This document shows, piece by piece, positions 7,380 to 15,582 of a stretch of DNA of 64,000 nucleotides. Position numbers and translations under genes: made by a program. The stretch spans positions 3,646,641 to 3,710,640 of the forward strand of contig CP022585.1 in assembly GCA_002243285.1 (NCBI GenBank), given 5' to 3'. The notes beneath the pieces are model-generated. The model saw nothing but the letters and a program-made list of their open reading frames with translations, had not been told where the DNA came from and ran no database searches. Within the stretch, counting starts at the first letter, position 1, and every line of letters starts with the position of its first letter. This DNA comes from Candidatus Fluviicola riflensis. GTDB taxonomy: Bacteria > Bacteroidota > Bacteroidia > Flavobacteriales_D > Crocinitomicaceae.

Positions 7380-7979
7380 ATGAAAACAATCTTAACTACT
7401 ATTTTTCTACTGTACGCCTGTATAGTGTTTTCACAAACTCAATTGGATAGTTTGTCTAAAGTTCGTTCGGAACAAATAAAAAGCAAAGAGATTATTGAAA
7501 GTCAAATTGAAGAAACCGAAAAAAAAATAATCGCTGAGATCCTTAAAAATGGATATTACCACACTCTTAAAACCACTTATAAGGGTGAAACTTTTGGTTT
7601 GAATGCGCTAACTGGTTATAATACAATTCTATACTTAAAAGATGGCGATAGAATAAAAGTCACCGGATCGGACGGAATTTATCTTATCGTTGAATTTGGT
7701 GATACAATAGGCAAAGTATTTCTGTCAAGAGTCGAAGCACCATTGTCGCTTTTAACGGAATTCAAATACCACGAATATATCAGATCACTTCAATCATCAC
7801 AAAAGGCAAGTTCGTCCAGTCAATCACCTCAAAAAGCAAGTTCTTCGAGTCAGCCCGCGAAAACGACTAATACCCATTCTTCAACTTGTTCTAGTACTCA
7901 ATGTAGCGGTACTACACAAAAGAAAACGAGGTGCAAAAACATGACTACAAATTGTAATGGTCGATGCCATTTGCATTAG
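7380..7979 (+). CDS. Secreted protein with C-terminal Cys/His motif (DUF5763-like)
   Basis: 199 residues from ATG 7380, chosen because it begins a clean signal peptide (MKTILTTIFLLYACIVFSQ); an ATG at 7323 would add an unlikely leader. A helical segment (about 20-55), a beta-rich central domain and a Ser/Gln-rich linker with a short duplication (QKASSSSQ) lead to a C-terminal Cys motif (CSGTTQKKTRCK, ending GRCHLH) that resembles the small zinc-binding DUF5763-type tail seen in Bacteroidota. The gene runs opposite to both neighbours and lies between two direct repeats, as a cargo (moron) gene would. Function unknown. Confidence 0.7.
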   Translation: MKTILTTIFLLYACIVFSQTQLDSLSKVRSEQIKSKEIIESQIEETEKKIIAEILKNGYYHTLKTTYKGETFGLNALTGYNTILYLKDGDRIKVTGSDGIYLIVEFGDTIGKVFLSRVEAPLSLLTEFKYHEYIRSLQSSQKASSSSQSPQKASSSSQPAKTTNTHSSTCSSTQCSGTTQKKTRCKNMTTNCNGRCHLH

Positions 7980-8035
7980 TGAAAAACAAAAAGCGGACAG
8001 TTAAAAATAACCGCCCGCTAAGGACTGAATATTAC
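7979..8035. repeat. Direct repeat, right copy, flanking the cargo gene
   Basis: Second copy of the repeat at 7223-7282. It begins at the last base of the cargo-gene stop codon, so the gene fits exactly into the interval between copies. Confidence 0.75.
7982..8019 (-). terminator. Leftward terminator of the small membrane gene at 8049-8318
   Basis: Stem AGCGGACAGTTA / TAACCGCCCGCT (7992-8019, two mismatches) followed on the minus strand by TTTTTGTTTTT. It lies 30 bases after the stop of the leftward gene at 8049. Confidence 0.75.
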
Positions 8036-8048
8036 TTTGGAAGACTTT

Positions 8049-8318
8049 TTAATTCAGCATATATAAAATAATTAGCAGGAAAATAACAACTAAGGAATAG
8101 ACAGTAATTTCCTTGTTTTTCTTGATAAAATAAAGGTAAACGGTGATTAAACTAAAAATGCCAATAAAGGTCAAAGCCATGATTGGTATCCATTCTGTTT
8201 TAGCTGTTTTGCCAAATTGTTCTGTCTTTTCTTTAAAATTCTTCAAAACATCCTGACCGAAAGAATTTGCAGAAAGCAAAAGGATGAATGCAAGAATAGT
8301 AGTCGATACTTTTTTCAT
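8049..8318 (-). CDS. Small secreted/membrane protein with two helices
   Basis: 89 residues: a signal peptide-like N-terminus (MKKVSTTILAFILLLSANSFGQ), a short amphipathic charged helix, then two transmembrane helices (about 44-64 and 69-88). The size and layout resemble VirB2/TrbC pilins and also small phage membrane proteins or holins; the sequence alone does not decide. It is a single-gene unit with its own terminator next to the repeat array. Confidence 0.6.
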   Translation of the reverse strand: MKKVSTTILAFILLLSANSFGQDVLKNFKEKTEQFGKTAKTEWIPIMALTFIGIFSLITVYLYFIKKNKEITVYSLVVIFLLIILYMLN

Positions 8319-8398
8319 GGTTTGTATTTTGAAATGAAGGTGTGAAAATTTTCCAAGTCAACAATGTACCAAGCAACTTTTTTTGTGAACATTAAAAT

Positions 8399-8890
8399 GC
8401 GACTCATTTGCGACTCGCAAAGTGACTCGTAAACGGGTCGTAAAGTCACTACCTAAAACCCAGTATTTACAAGGGGTTGCGACTCGGGTGCGACTCGCGT
8501 TTTTTTACCTGTTTTTTGCTTGCGACTCACAAAGTGACTCGCAAATGAGTCGTAAAGTGACTATCAAAAACCTAGTGTTTACAAGGGGTTGCGACTCGGG
8601 TGCGACTCGCATTTTTTTACCCGTTTTTTGCTTTCGACTCGCAAAGTGACTCGCAAATGGGTCGCAAAGTGACTATCAAAAACCCAGTGTTTACAAGGGT
8701 TTGCGACTCGGGTACGACTCGCGTTTTTTTACCCGTTTTTTGCTTTCGACTCGCAAAGTGACGCGCAAAGGGGTCGCAAAGTGACTATCAAAAACCCAGT
8801 ATTTACAAGGGTTTGCGACTCGGGTGCGACTCGCGTTTTTTATCTGTTGTTTGCTTGCGACTCGCAAAGTGACTCGCAAATGAGTCACGC
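8399..8890. repeat. 112-bp tandem repeat array rich in GACTCG words
   Basis: About 4.4 units with an exact 112-bp period: the block CGACTCGCAAAGTGACTCG starts at 8411, 8523 (one variant base), 8635 and 8747, then at 8858 after a one-base deletion; TTTACAAGG recurs at 8466, 8578, 8690 and 8802. Each unit contains several GACTCG/GACTC words, a run of T and a TTTACAAGGG core. Stops and composition argue against coding. The array lies between the two divergent gene clusters of the phage-like element, the usual place for an iteron-type origin or control region. Confidence 0.85.
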
Positions 8891-8957
8891 AAGCATTTAA
8901 CATTTTTTAATACACAACTCAACTATTTAATTCATTTGCCAAGTAACAATTTTGAAA

Positions 8958-9052
8958 ACCTGACGTTTGAGGTATTATCCTACGTTGCTCCGTAAGTGGA
9001 GTCGAAAATTTAAACAGGGCAGATCCACGCCCTTACTCAAAGGCTGTCGCAA
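8958..9052 (+). ncRNA. Possible structured RNA or origin structure
   Basis: Three nested or adjacent stems can be drawn: CTCC (8988-8991) with GGAG (8998-9001); GGGC (9017-9020) with GCCC (9029-9032); and an enclosing stem TTTGAG (8966-8971) with CTCAAA (9036-9041) extended by GAC/GTC. It lies just upstream of the rightward replication/packaging cluster. Stems are short and could be chance; covariation would be needed. Confidence 0.3.
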
Positions 9053-9079
9053 GAGGTTAATTTATTAAATTCTAAAGCG

Positions 9080-9241
9080 ATGGTTTTACAATCAAAAACC
9101 ACAGTAGCATCAAATAAGATGCAAACAGGAACAAAGGCGTTTCGATCTTTGCTTTCCAACCAAAATCATTTGGATATTTCCATGATTGGGCGAATAGGGG
9201 TTTCAATTGAACTTTCTAGCCATGAAGCCCAAACGATCTAA
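9080..9241 (+). CDS. Small hypothetical protein leading the rightward cluster
   Basis: 53 codons from ATG 9080 to TAA 9239-9241, beginning MVLQSKTTV. It overlaps the next gene by 20 bases, consistent with translational coupling. No family recognised; it might be a leader ORF rather than a stable protein. Confidence 0.4.
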   Translation: MVLQSKTTVASNKMQTGTKAFRSLLSNQNHLDISMIGRIGVSIELSSHEAQTI

Positions 9242-11168
9242 AGAGACTTATACTCAGGAAGAAATTCTTACGCTCTCAGATGTAGAGATCGTAAGCAATT
9301 GGGCTAAGTTATCTTCGCTGATTCGAGCCTACGAAAAAGCCGATTGGGAACAATCCAAAAAGAAAGCACTTGAATTAAAAAAAGAAGGTGCTGCATTTGA
9401 CTATGTAAAAACGGTTCGCGCCTTTCCTGATGGAAACTTCCCGCAAGCTGAACCGATTTTGGTAAAAGAACCAATTAAATCCGAAAAGCCACCAAAAGTC
9501 AAAACCGTAGACAAGTACAAACCTTCCATTTACGAGAAGAACTACGAACGTTTACTTGAAATTGCACCAGATTTAGAAGAGGAACTTTTGAGAGTGGACA
9601 GCCACAAAGATTATGAGTTTAACGGATATTCCGAAAGTTCGGGTTCGCTAGATTTCAGTATGAAACTAGCTCACAGAAACGATTCAGGTTATTTTATTCT
9701 ATTGTCTCATTATCAGATTCAAAATGGTAATACTGTTCGTGAGCCTGATATACACATACTCTTAAACCTAAAGAAGCAAACAATCGAGGCTTTAGAACTT
9801 ACAAAAGCAGGTTATCACAGAAAGGTTTACGACGATATTTTGGTCAGAAAGCTCACCAATTTAACGGAACAAAAAACCCAAAATGAGTTCTTGTCTAAAT
9901 GGCTTCGTGATCTCAAATCCCAAGGACATAAAATTGTATGGCGTAAAAGTAATTCTCATGATCACCCAGCGAGTGAAATTATAGACGAGTATCAAAAAAA
10001 GGAAAGTGATAACCCAACAATAACACCGCAAAAAAAAGAAATTGAATCCAAAAATGTAACGGGCGTTGAGATCGAAGCACCGCAGGAACCAACAACACCC
10101 GAAAAAGAAAAAGTAGAGGTAATCGAATCAGCTAAAACAACAAAAATGGCTATCGAATTTTCAGATAAACAGACAAAAAAAATGCCTTCAATAATCCTGT
10201 TATTAGAGGGCGTGAAAGCAAAGAATCCCGAGCAAAAAACCAACGAATTAATTGAAAATGGTAAAGCGGTGGATTATTTAATCAATGGGTATGACAGGGT
10301 AAAAAACGACAAATTGCGTGCCTTACTTGAAATCAATTATTATAAGCTACAATTTGTATTACCAAAAATTTATTTACAGAAAGGCAGTCCAAAAAACACG
10401 TTGATTTTAGCACCTACAGTCACAGGAACAACACTAACATATTATTTATCTGATGTGACTCAAATGAAGCGAAATAGAGAATTTGCAATCTATGAAAGTG
10501 CTTCAAAAACACATTTAGGCGGCTCGCTAAACATTGGATTTAGTGACCAGACTCGTTACGCATGGGTGTCTCTAATTGCTCAGGGTTTTGATGGTCATGA
10601 AGATTTCCTGAGTGAAGAACCATTGGTTTTTTCAGACAAACAATACCAAGTAAACCAAGAATTCGGAAAATGGCTTGACTATCTGTTGAGTAAAAAGTAC
10701 GAATATATGTGGCTATCCAAGGATTTAAAAGAGCCTCTTGGTTACATCGATGAAGACGAAAACAAGCCTACAATTCCGAAATCTGAAACACCGATTGTTG
10801 AAAGCACAAAAGTTGAAACACCAGTGGTTGAAACACCAGTTGAAGAACCGCCGAAAGTTGAGGAACCGCCGAAAAAAAAGTCATACTATATAAACGCCGA
10901 AATACCCCGTTTTGAACTCGGACATGTGAAGTTAACTGAGCAACATATAAAGCATGGCTTGACTCAGAGTGACATTAATTGGATTAACAAGCACAAACAG
11001 GGCTTTACGATCATTCCACGCAAGAAAGTAATGGTTTACAATACCAGAAGTATATCAATGGATAAGGCGATCAAAGCCAAAGCACCGGGATTCAGGGTTT
11101 CTGCTTTTGGTTTATTTAACTATGAAAGTCGTAGTAACAGATCTGACCGAACCCGAGATGGGTTATAA
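9222..11168 (+). CDS. Large accessory/replication-region protein (DUF6908-like domain)
   Basis: 648 residues from ATG 9222; a TTG at 9207 is also in frame but less likely. After a charged N-terminal region, residues about 90-235 resemble DUF6908-type domains of Bacteroidota mobile elements (a HYQIQNG strand, a DP-like acidic turn, then a helix ending LKSQGHKI). A second beta-rich domain lies at about 360-510, then a Pro/Glu/Val linker (repeated VETPV units) and a C-terminal domain of about 95 residues loosely like the DUF3945 small domains (VKLTEQHIKHGL). No catalytic motif seen. It leads the replication/packaging cluster, so a role in genome replication or host takeover is inferred. Confidence 0.6.
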   Translation: MKPKRSKETYTQEEILTLSDVEIVSNWAKLSSLIRAYEKADWEQSKKKALELKKEGAAFDYVKTVRAFPDGNFPQAEPILVKEPIKSEKPPKVKTVDKYKPSIYEKNYERLLEIAPDLEEELLRVDSHKDYEFNGYSESSGSLDFSMKLAHRNDSGYFILLSHYQIQNGNTVREPDIHILLNLKKQTIEALELTKAGYHRKVYDDILVRKLTNLTEQKTQNEFLSKWLRDLKSQGHKIVWRKSNSHDHPASEIIDEYQKKESDNPTITPQKKEIESKNVTGVEIEAPQEPTTPEKEKVEVIESAKTTKMAIEFSDKQTKKMPSIILLLEGVKAKNPEQKTNELIENGKAVDYLINGYDRVKNDKLRALLEINYYKLQFVLPKIYLQKGSPKNTLILAPTVTGTTLTYYLSDVTQMKRNREFAIYESASKTHLGGSLNIGFSDQTRYAWVSLIAQGFDGHEDFLSEEPLVFSDKQYQVNQEFGKWLDYLLSKKYEYMWLSKDLKEPLGYIDEDENKPTIPKSETPIVESTKVETPVVETPVEEPPKVEEPPKKKSYYINAEIPRFELGHVKLTEQHIKHGLTQSDINWINKHKQGFTIIPRKKVMVYNTRSISMDKAIKAKAPGFRVSAFGLFNYESRSNRSDRTRDGL

Positions 11169-11183
11169 TTAAAACACAAAGAA

Positions 11184-11516
11184 ATGAGAACGTATTTAGA
11201 AGAGGTTCATGATAAAAAAGGCGATATGCCTCATGAATTAGTGATGGATTTAAAAGGTTTGGAATATGAAGATTTAAGCGAAAGTATTCAGAAGTCAATT
11301 GACGAATTTGCGACCATATTCGACCGTGTTTTGGAAGACGGGTATGTGGACGATCAGGAAGAACAAGAATTATTAACCAAGTCTTATGCGATTGCCAAAG
11401 CTATCGAATCGGAGCATGGATCAGTTTCACAAGGCGACACAACAACGGGTGTTGTCGTTGGTGTACTGGTCGGAATTGGTGCTACAATAGGACTCAGCCA
11501 ACTTTTTAAATCATGA
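11184..11516 (+). CDS. Small acidic protein with C-terminal membrane helix
   Basis: 110 residues. The acidic helical N-terminal domain (DEFATIFDRVLEDGYVDDQE region) is followed by a Gly-rich hydrophobic C-terminal helix (about 86-105, VVVGVLVGIGATIGL). It starts 15 bases after the preceding stop and overlaps the next gene by 4 bases. No family recognised; probably part of the element's rightward operon. Confidence 0.6.
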   Translation: MRTYLEEVHDKKGDMPHELVMDLKGLEYEDLSESIQKSIDEFATIFDRVLEDGYVDDQEEQELLTKSYAIAKAIESEHGSVSQGDTTTGVVVGVLVGIGATIGLSQLFKS

Positions 11517-11989
11517 AAATCCCAAATCAAATTGTAATTGTAACCAAAGAATATGTACAGATTCAAACGAAACTGAATCTGTACATTGCCAAGTACGGTT
11601 GTAAAGCTGTTGATTCCTATCTCGACAGTATTCCCCTTAGAATGACTAAGGTAGACGGTAAGCATTTAGGCGCTTACATAATCGGTAAGATTTGCCAAGA
11701 ATATGGTATAACTCGGTATGATCTATTTGAATCCTCCGGAAGACAAGACAACTTAGCTGAAGCCCGCCTTTTTATATGCGTGTTGGCTGAGCGATACGTC
11801 AAATTGCAGAAAACCGAAATGTCTAAAATGTTCAACAAGTCTAGGCACTTTGCTAAACGGTTGCTACATGATTTTAATCTACTCGATGAGAATCACGTAG
11901 GAGACAAGAAAATACTTGCTCGATTCCACCGGTTAGATGCGCTTATAAAAGCCTACATAGATTTTAAACCAAACAACATTAAGCCATGA
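11513..11989 (+). CDS. DnaA-domain-IV-like DNA-binding protein
   Basis: 158 residues. The central part (about 55-125) follows the pattern of the DnaA C-terminal duplex-DNA-binding domain: a short helix ending YGITRYDLFESSGR, an AEARLFICVLAERY helix, then a helix-turn-helix that in DnaA recognises the DnaA box (here EMSKMFNKSRHFAKRLL). It lacks the AAA+ ATPase part, so it is not a full initiator. ATGA overlaps on both sides place it firmly in the operon. Inference: recognises the element's own origin, possibly the GACTCG array 2.6 kb upstream, or hijacks or blocks host initiation. Confidence 0.55.
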   Translation: MKIPNQIVIVTKEYVQIQTKLNLYIAKYGCKAVDSYLDSIPLRMTKVDGKHLGAYIIGKICQEYGITRYDLFESSGRQDNLAEARLFICVLAERYVKLQKTEMSKMFNKSRHFAKRLLHDFNLLDENHVGDKKILARFHRLDALIKAYIDFKPNNIKP

Positions 11990-12939
11990 ATTTTTTTAAG
12001 AAAAATATTGGAAGACCTAGCCAAGATGAATTGTTGCTTGTTAAAGCAATTGAACAATTGGCTATTCAAAAAGGCATTTCGTACGAAGATATTCCCGAAT
12101 GTCATACACTCGATGAACTCATTGAGGCAACTCAATTACTTGAATCATTTCCGGATAATCAACCAGTGCAAGCCTCCGAGGAAATCCCATTGGAAGAGCA
12201 ACCGCAAAGCGAACCGTTATTGTCGGAACCGCCCGAAACCGAAGTCATTGAACACCCATCGTTTCAACAAGGGGAATCAATTATTGATGAACCGCTCGTG
12301 AATGCCTTTGAAGATGAGTTGGTAAATGAAGCACCCAAATTCATAGCAGACGATTACAATCCGTTTGCTGATCCAATTATTGAGCGATCATACACCCAAC
12401 AACAGGAGCAGGAAAGCGCACAACAGGATTCACAAGAGGAAGAACTCATTTTGGAAGAAGCCAAAAATTCTACCCTTGCCGATCTTCCTGATCATACTAA
12501 AAGAAGAGCAGCCGAACAGACAGCTAACACCTTGTTGAAAGGTTACGCACAACTCATTCCGCAGCCCTTTAAGTGGTTTACTAAAATACGTGAACAGAAA
12601 ATTGAAAAGATGGCGTTTGATGGCGAACTCGATCTATCAATTGAGGTTTCCGATGGGGTCACCTTTGAGGACTATATGCGCCAAACAAATGAGCAAATTG
12701 ATGAGATTTTCGAGGTTGATGAAGATACGTTAGCAGACATTCGCGAACCGCTTATTGAAGTGCTAATGGAGCAAAATTTAGAGCTTACTCCAGCGCAGCG
12801 ATTAATGGCTGCTATTTTCAGTCATTTGGCTCAAATGATGGCAGTCGCCTTAAAATTGCGAGCACAAAACAATCGGATTCTATCCTACCAAAAGCACCTA
12901 ACACACTTATATTCTAACAAGGGGGCAGCGGCCGCATAA
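11986..12939 (+). CDS. Acidic disordered protein with helical C-terminal domain
   Basis: 317 residues. Residues about 45-160 are strongly Glu/Gln/Pro-rich and probably disordered; residues about 165-315 are helical, with a conserved-looking block (REPLIEVLMEQNLELTPAQR) and a hydrophobic Ala/Met-rich helix that might bury in a membrane or core. It is directly upstream of the packaging ATPase and coupled by ATGA to the DnaA-like gene. Possibly a packaging or scaffold cofactor; no family recognised. Confidence 0.55.
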   Translation: MNFFKKNIGRPSQDELLLVKAIEQLAIQKGISYEDIPECHTLDELIEATQLLESFPDNQPVQASEEIPLEEQPQSEPLLSEPPETEVIEHPSFQQGESIIDEPLVNAFEDELVNEAPKFIADDYNPFADPIIERSYTQQQEQESAQQDSQEEELILEEAKNSTLADLPDHTKRRAAEQTANTLLKGYAQLIPQPFKWFTKIREQKIEKMAFDGELDLSIEVSDGVTFEDYMRQTNEQIDEIFEVDEDTLADIREPLIEVLMEQNLELTPAQRLMAAIFSHLAQMMAVALKLRAQNNRILSYQKHLTHLYSNKGAAAA

Positions 12940-12972
12940 ATAAAGCGACCACAAAATTTAAACTCTACTTCC

Positions 12973-13830
12973 ATGGCACAACCAAGGGAAGCAAAAATGA
13001 TGCTGGTAGCAGGGCGAAAAGGGGTTGGTAAAACATACCAGACCCTTTGCCAAATCACCGACTATCTGAAAACAACCTTCATAAAACAAGGTCGGAAGGT
13101 GTTGATTTTTGACGTTAATAACGAGTTTGGAAACGTTAAAGAAGATCACAAAAATCCTAATTTCCCAAACATCGGACTCATCAAATTAAGTCAAGTACCG
13201 GCGTTTGCAAACATCACCCGACCATTTGCAAGACGGGTTTCTGTTTTCAAGGATAACGGGCAGCGAATGAGCCTATCAGAAATGGCAAAAGCATTGGGTT
13301 ACATACTGGAACATTACCGAAATGGTTTGCTTTTGATTGAAGACATTAGCAAATATATCACCGATTCATTACCGGGTGATTTGATCGGTTCCATTTGTAC
13401 ACAAAGACACGTTTCAGTTGATGTGGTTATACACGTTCAAACAGTCGGTAAACTATTCAATCCGAAATTGTGGGGCAATTGTAATGAACTCCGTATGCAC
13501 CGATCCGATGATACAATAGAGAGACACAAAAACAAAATCAGCGGAAATATTGAACATTTGTTGATTATGGAAAGGCTCATCGATTTGAAGTTTAAAGCAG
13601 GTGAAACGCACTTTTGTTGTTTCCTGAATAAAGACACAGGAAAGATAAAAGGACGCTTTACAAAGCCCGAATTTTACAAAGCGGTTGAAGATTACCTGGC
13701 AAGCAATTATCAACGTATTTTAAAGCCTTTACTTGATAAAAGGAACGTCTACACTGGCGAGAAGATGTATCAAAATCAAAAAGAAGCTGTAAACGATTAT
13801 ATGAGGTATTTAGTCACTGAATACCTGTAA
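12973..13830 (+). CDS. A32/FtsK-HerA-type genome-packaging ATPase
   Basis: 285 residues. Walker A GRKGVGKT at 14-21, Walker B LLLIED at about 118-123, and a downstream beta strand ending HVQT that supplies the conserved Gln typical of the A32-like packaging ATPases of the PRD1/PM2/NCLDV lineage. The length fits that family (about 200-290) and excludes large terminases and conjugative coupling proteins. It is the last gene of the rightward operon and is closed by a terminator. Known role in relatives: pumps viral DNA into preformed procapsids. An FtsK/HerA relative with another role is the alternative. Confidence 0.75.
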   Translation: MAQPREAKMMLVAGRKGVGKTYQTLCQITDYLKTTFIKQGRKVLIFDVNNEFGNVKEDHKNPNFPNIGLIKLSQVPAFANITRPFARRVSVFKDNGQRMSLSEMAKALGYILEHYRNGLLLIEDISKYITDSLPGDLIGSICTQRHVSVDVVIHVQTVGKLFNPKLWGNCNELRMHRSDDTIERHKNKISGNIEHLLIMERLIDLKFKAGETHFCCFLNKDTGKIKGRFTKPEFYKAVEDYLASNYQRILKPLLDKRNVYTGEKMYQNQKEAVNDYMRYLVTEYL

Positions 13831-14044
13831 AAATGAATGTTGCCAATAAACGCAATATTGAAAGGAGTGAATATCGCTCCTTTTTTTGTTGCGGTGTTTT
13901 AGCTTTTGATTTCTTGCCTTTTGATTTCTTTTTGTTCGCCTTCGTACCGTGCTTAATTCTAGTGCAAATGACTATTGTTATACAGATACTTAATATTGTT
14001 ACTACAAAGGCTATTGAAGCTATAAGCGCTATTTCTACCCACAT
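13814..14044 (-). CDS. Small basic membrane protein (uncertain)
   Basis: 76 codons, convergent with the ATPase gene and overlapping its last 17 bases. A transmembrane helix (about 4-27) is followed by a very Lys-rich region (KKKSKGKKSKAK). The C-terminal part overlaps the terminator hairpin, which makes coding doubtful, but the helix-plus-basic-tail layout is like other virion membrane proteins here. Confidence 0.3.
   Translation of the reverse strand: MWVEIALIASIAFVVTILSICITIVICTRIKHGTKANKKKSKGKKSKAKTPQQKKERYSLLSILRLLATFIFTGIQ
13861..13887 (+). terminator. Terminator of the rightward phage-like operon
   Basis: AAAGGAG / CTCCTTT stem with a 9-base loop followed by a T-run, 30 bases after the ATPase stop. 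Good Rho-independent terminator marking the right end of the rightward cluster. Confidence 0.85.
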
Positions 14045-14255
14045 ACGTAATGTATTTGAAAATTGTTAATAGAGATTCTGAAAATGAGTCTCTTTAAGTC
14101 TTAACTAATCACTTTACGCAGTAATTAATGAGCGTCTCGCACAGAACGTACGGAATAGATTTTATTTAATTAAATAATCATTGCTGATTATCCATACTCA
14201 AATATACAACTATTCGGCATTATAAAAAGTTAGAATTGTTATATTTTGATAATTA

Positions 14256-14909
14256 TTATTTCCCCCAGTTGTTTTTAATAATTGCCAAGGCATCGTAAAT
14301 ATCCAGTAGTTCGTCAATCCCCTCACCTTCCGGATAATCACTCTTTTCATGTATGTATTTGTTCAATAATAAGCTTTTCCAATAAGACATTCCAGTTCTA
14401 AAGTATGTCTCTAAATTGAGTGTAAAATCACTCTCATTCATACCTTTGTTTATGAACCCGTTTTCGGCATGAAATCCCTCAAATTGAACCACTATTTCAG
14501 GGTTCATCAATTTGCGCGGAAAAGATTCAATCGGTTCCAAATAAAACTTGCTATCTGTTCTAAGTATTAAAGTATTATGAATTTGATCATTCCCGTTCAA
14601 AAGAACCGCTTTTAATTGTTGAATGTCTGGTGAACTTGGGTACTGATCATAAAAACCGTAAACAGCATAACACAAATCTTTATCCATGCTAATGCCATCA
14701 CCAGCGGTCGAATTTACGATGTAGACTTTCCCGTTTATTGTCAACTCTCTATTTGAAGTCTGTAAATCAAAAATCTGTTGTTTGTCCTTGGTCGTAAAGT
14801 CCGTTTCCCGAACTATTTTAGGATCAGTACACACCTGCCAAGTATTATCCTTTTTAAGTCTGTAATTTATCCCGTAAAAGATGTCTACTATGTTCAAACA
14901 AAACTCCAT
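14256..14909 (-). CDS. Hypothetical protein
   Basis: 217 residues, no signal peptide or membrane helix, mixed alpha/beta with many polar residues; no motif or family recognised. It is an isolated gene between the phage-like element and the 160-bp repeat array, transcribed leftward, with AT-rich flanks. The position suggests an accessory gene acquired with the element. Confidence 0.6.
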   Translation of the reverse strand: MEFCLNIVDIFYGINYRLKKDNTWQVCTDPKIVRETDFTTKDKQQIFDLQTSNRELTINGKVYIVNSTAGDGISMDKDLCYAVYGFYDQYPSSPDIQQLKAVLLNGNDQIHNTLILRTDSKFYLEPIESFPRKLMNPEIVVQFEGFHAENGFINKGMNESDFTLNLETYFRTGMSYWKSLLLNKYIHEKSDYPEGEGIDELLDIYDALAIIKNNWGK

Positions 14910-14973
14910 ATTGATCTACCCGTATAACTCCAAACAAATCTAGGGATATATCTTTTTATATAATCTATTTCCG

Positions 14974-15528
14974 TGACATATACAAGCAAATCTATAACTA
15001 TAACCGCCCGCGTAGTTGGGTCATCTAGCTGTAAAACTCGCCATTGCTAGGATGCACCAAATCAAAAAAATGATATTTAGCCACATCCCACCCTTAACAC
15101 CTTGTTTTCAATCTATTACTTAAGAAATTTCCACGACTTATACAAGCAAATCCATAATTATAACCGCCCGCGTATTAGGGGCAACTAGCTGTAAAACTCG
15201 CCATTGCTCGAATACATCAACTCAAAAAAAATGACAATCAGCAATTTTAGATCTGAACACCTCTATATTAGATTATTACTTACGGAATTTGCGCGACATA
15301 TACAAGCATATCCATAACTATAACCGCCCGCCTTGAGTGGTCAACTACCTGTAAAACCCGCCATTGCTCGAATACATCAACTCAAGAAAAATGACGATCA
15401 GCAATTTTAGACCTGAACACCTCAATATTAGACTATTACTTACGGATTTTGCACGACATATACAAGCAAATCCATAACTATAACCGCCCGCCTAATGTGG
15501 TCAACTAGCTGTAAAACCCGTCGTTGCT
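14974..15528. repeat. 160-bp tandem repeat, four units
   Basis: TATAACCGCCCGC recurs with the TAACC at exactly 15001, 15161, 15321 and 15481, so the period is exactly 160 bp; units also share GACATATACAAGCAAATCC before it and AACTAGCTGTAAAAC with CGCCATTGCT after it. The last three units are closer to each other than to the first. There are no continuous frames. It ends about 55 bases before the start of the next gene. The TAACCGCCCGC core also forms one arm of the terminators at 7236-7264 and 7992-8019. Function unknown. Confidence 0.85.
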
Positions 15529-15582
15529 AATTTGCATGGGTTTTGTATTTTAGTACTCCATTCAAATTCATTACCCCTTTGT

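Noticed and set aside
8399..8890. CRISPR array
   Set aside because: The whole 112-bp unit is conserved; there are no variable spacers.
8422..8903. Open frames of 70-75 codons on both strands in the 112-bp array
   Set aside because: They arise because the repeat unit lacks stops in some frames; the encoded sequences are just repeats of the unit and have no start or context support.
12973..13830. Conjugative coupling protein or terminase
   Set aside because: At 285 residues, without a nuclease domain or membrane helices and in a phage-like operon, it is too short for either; the A32 pattern fits better.
13833..14069. Phe-rich 78-codon frame on the plus strand after the ATPase
   Set aside because: It reads through the terminator and mirrors a Lys-rich minus-strand frame; the composition is that of an antisense shadow.
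14974..15528. CRISPR array
   Set aside because: The repeat unit is 160 bp with no short conserved repeat separated by unique spacers, and no cas gene is near.
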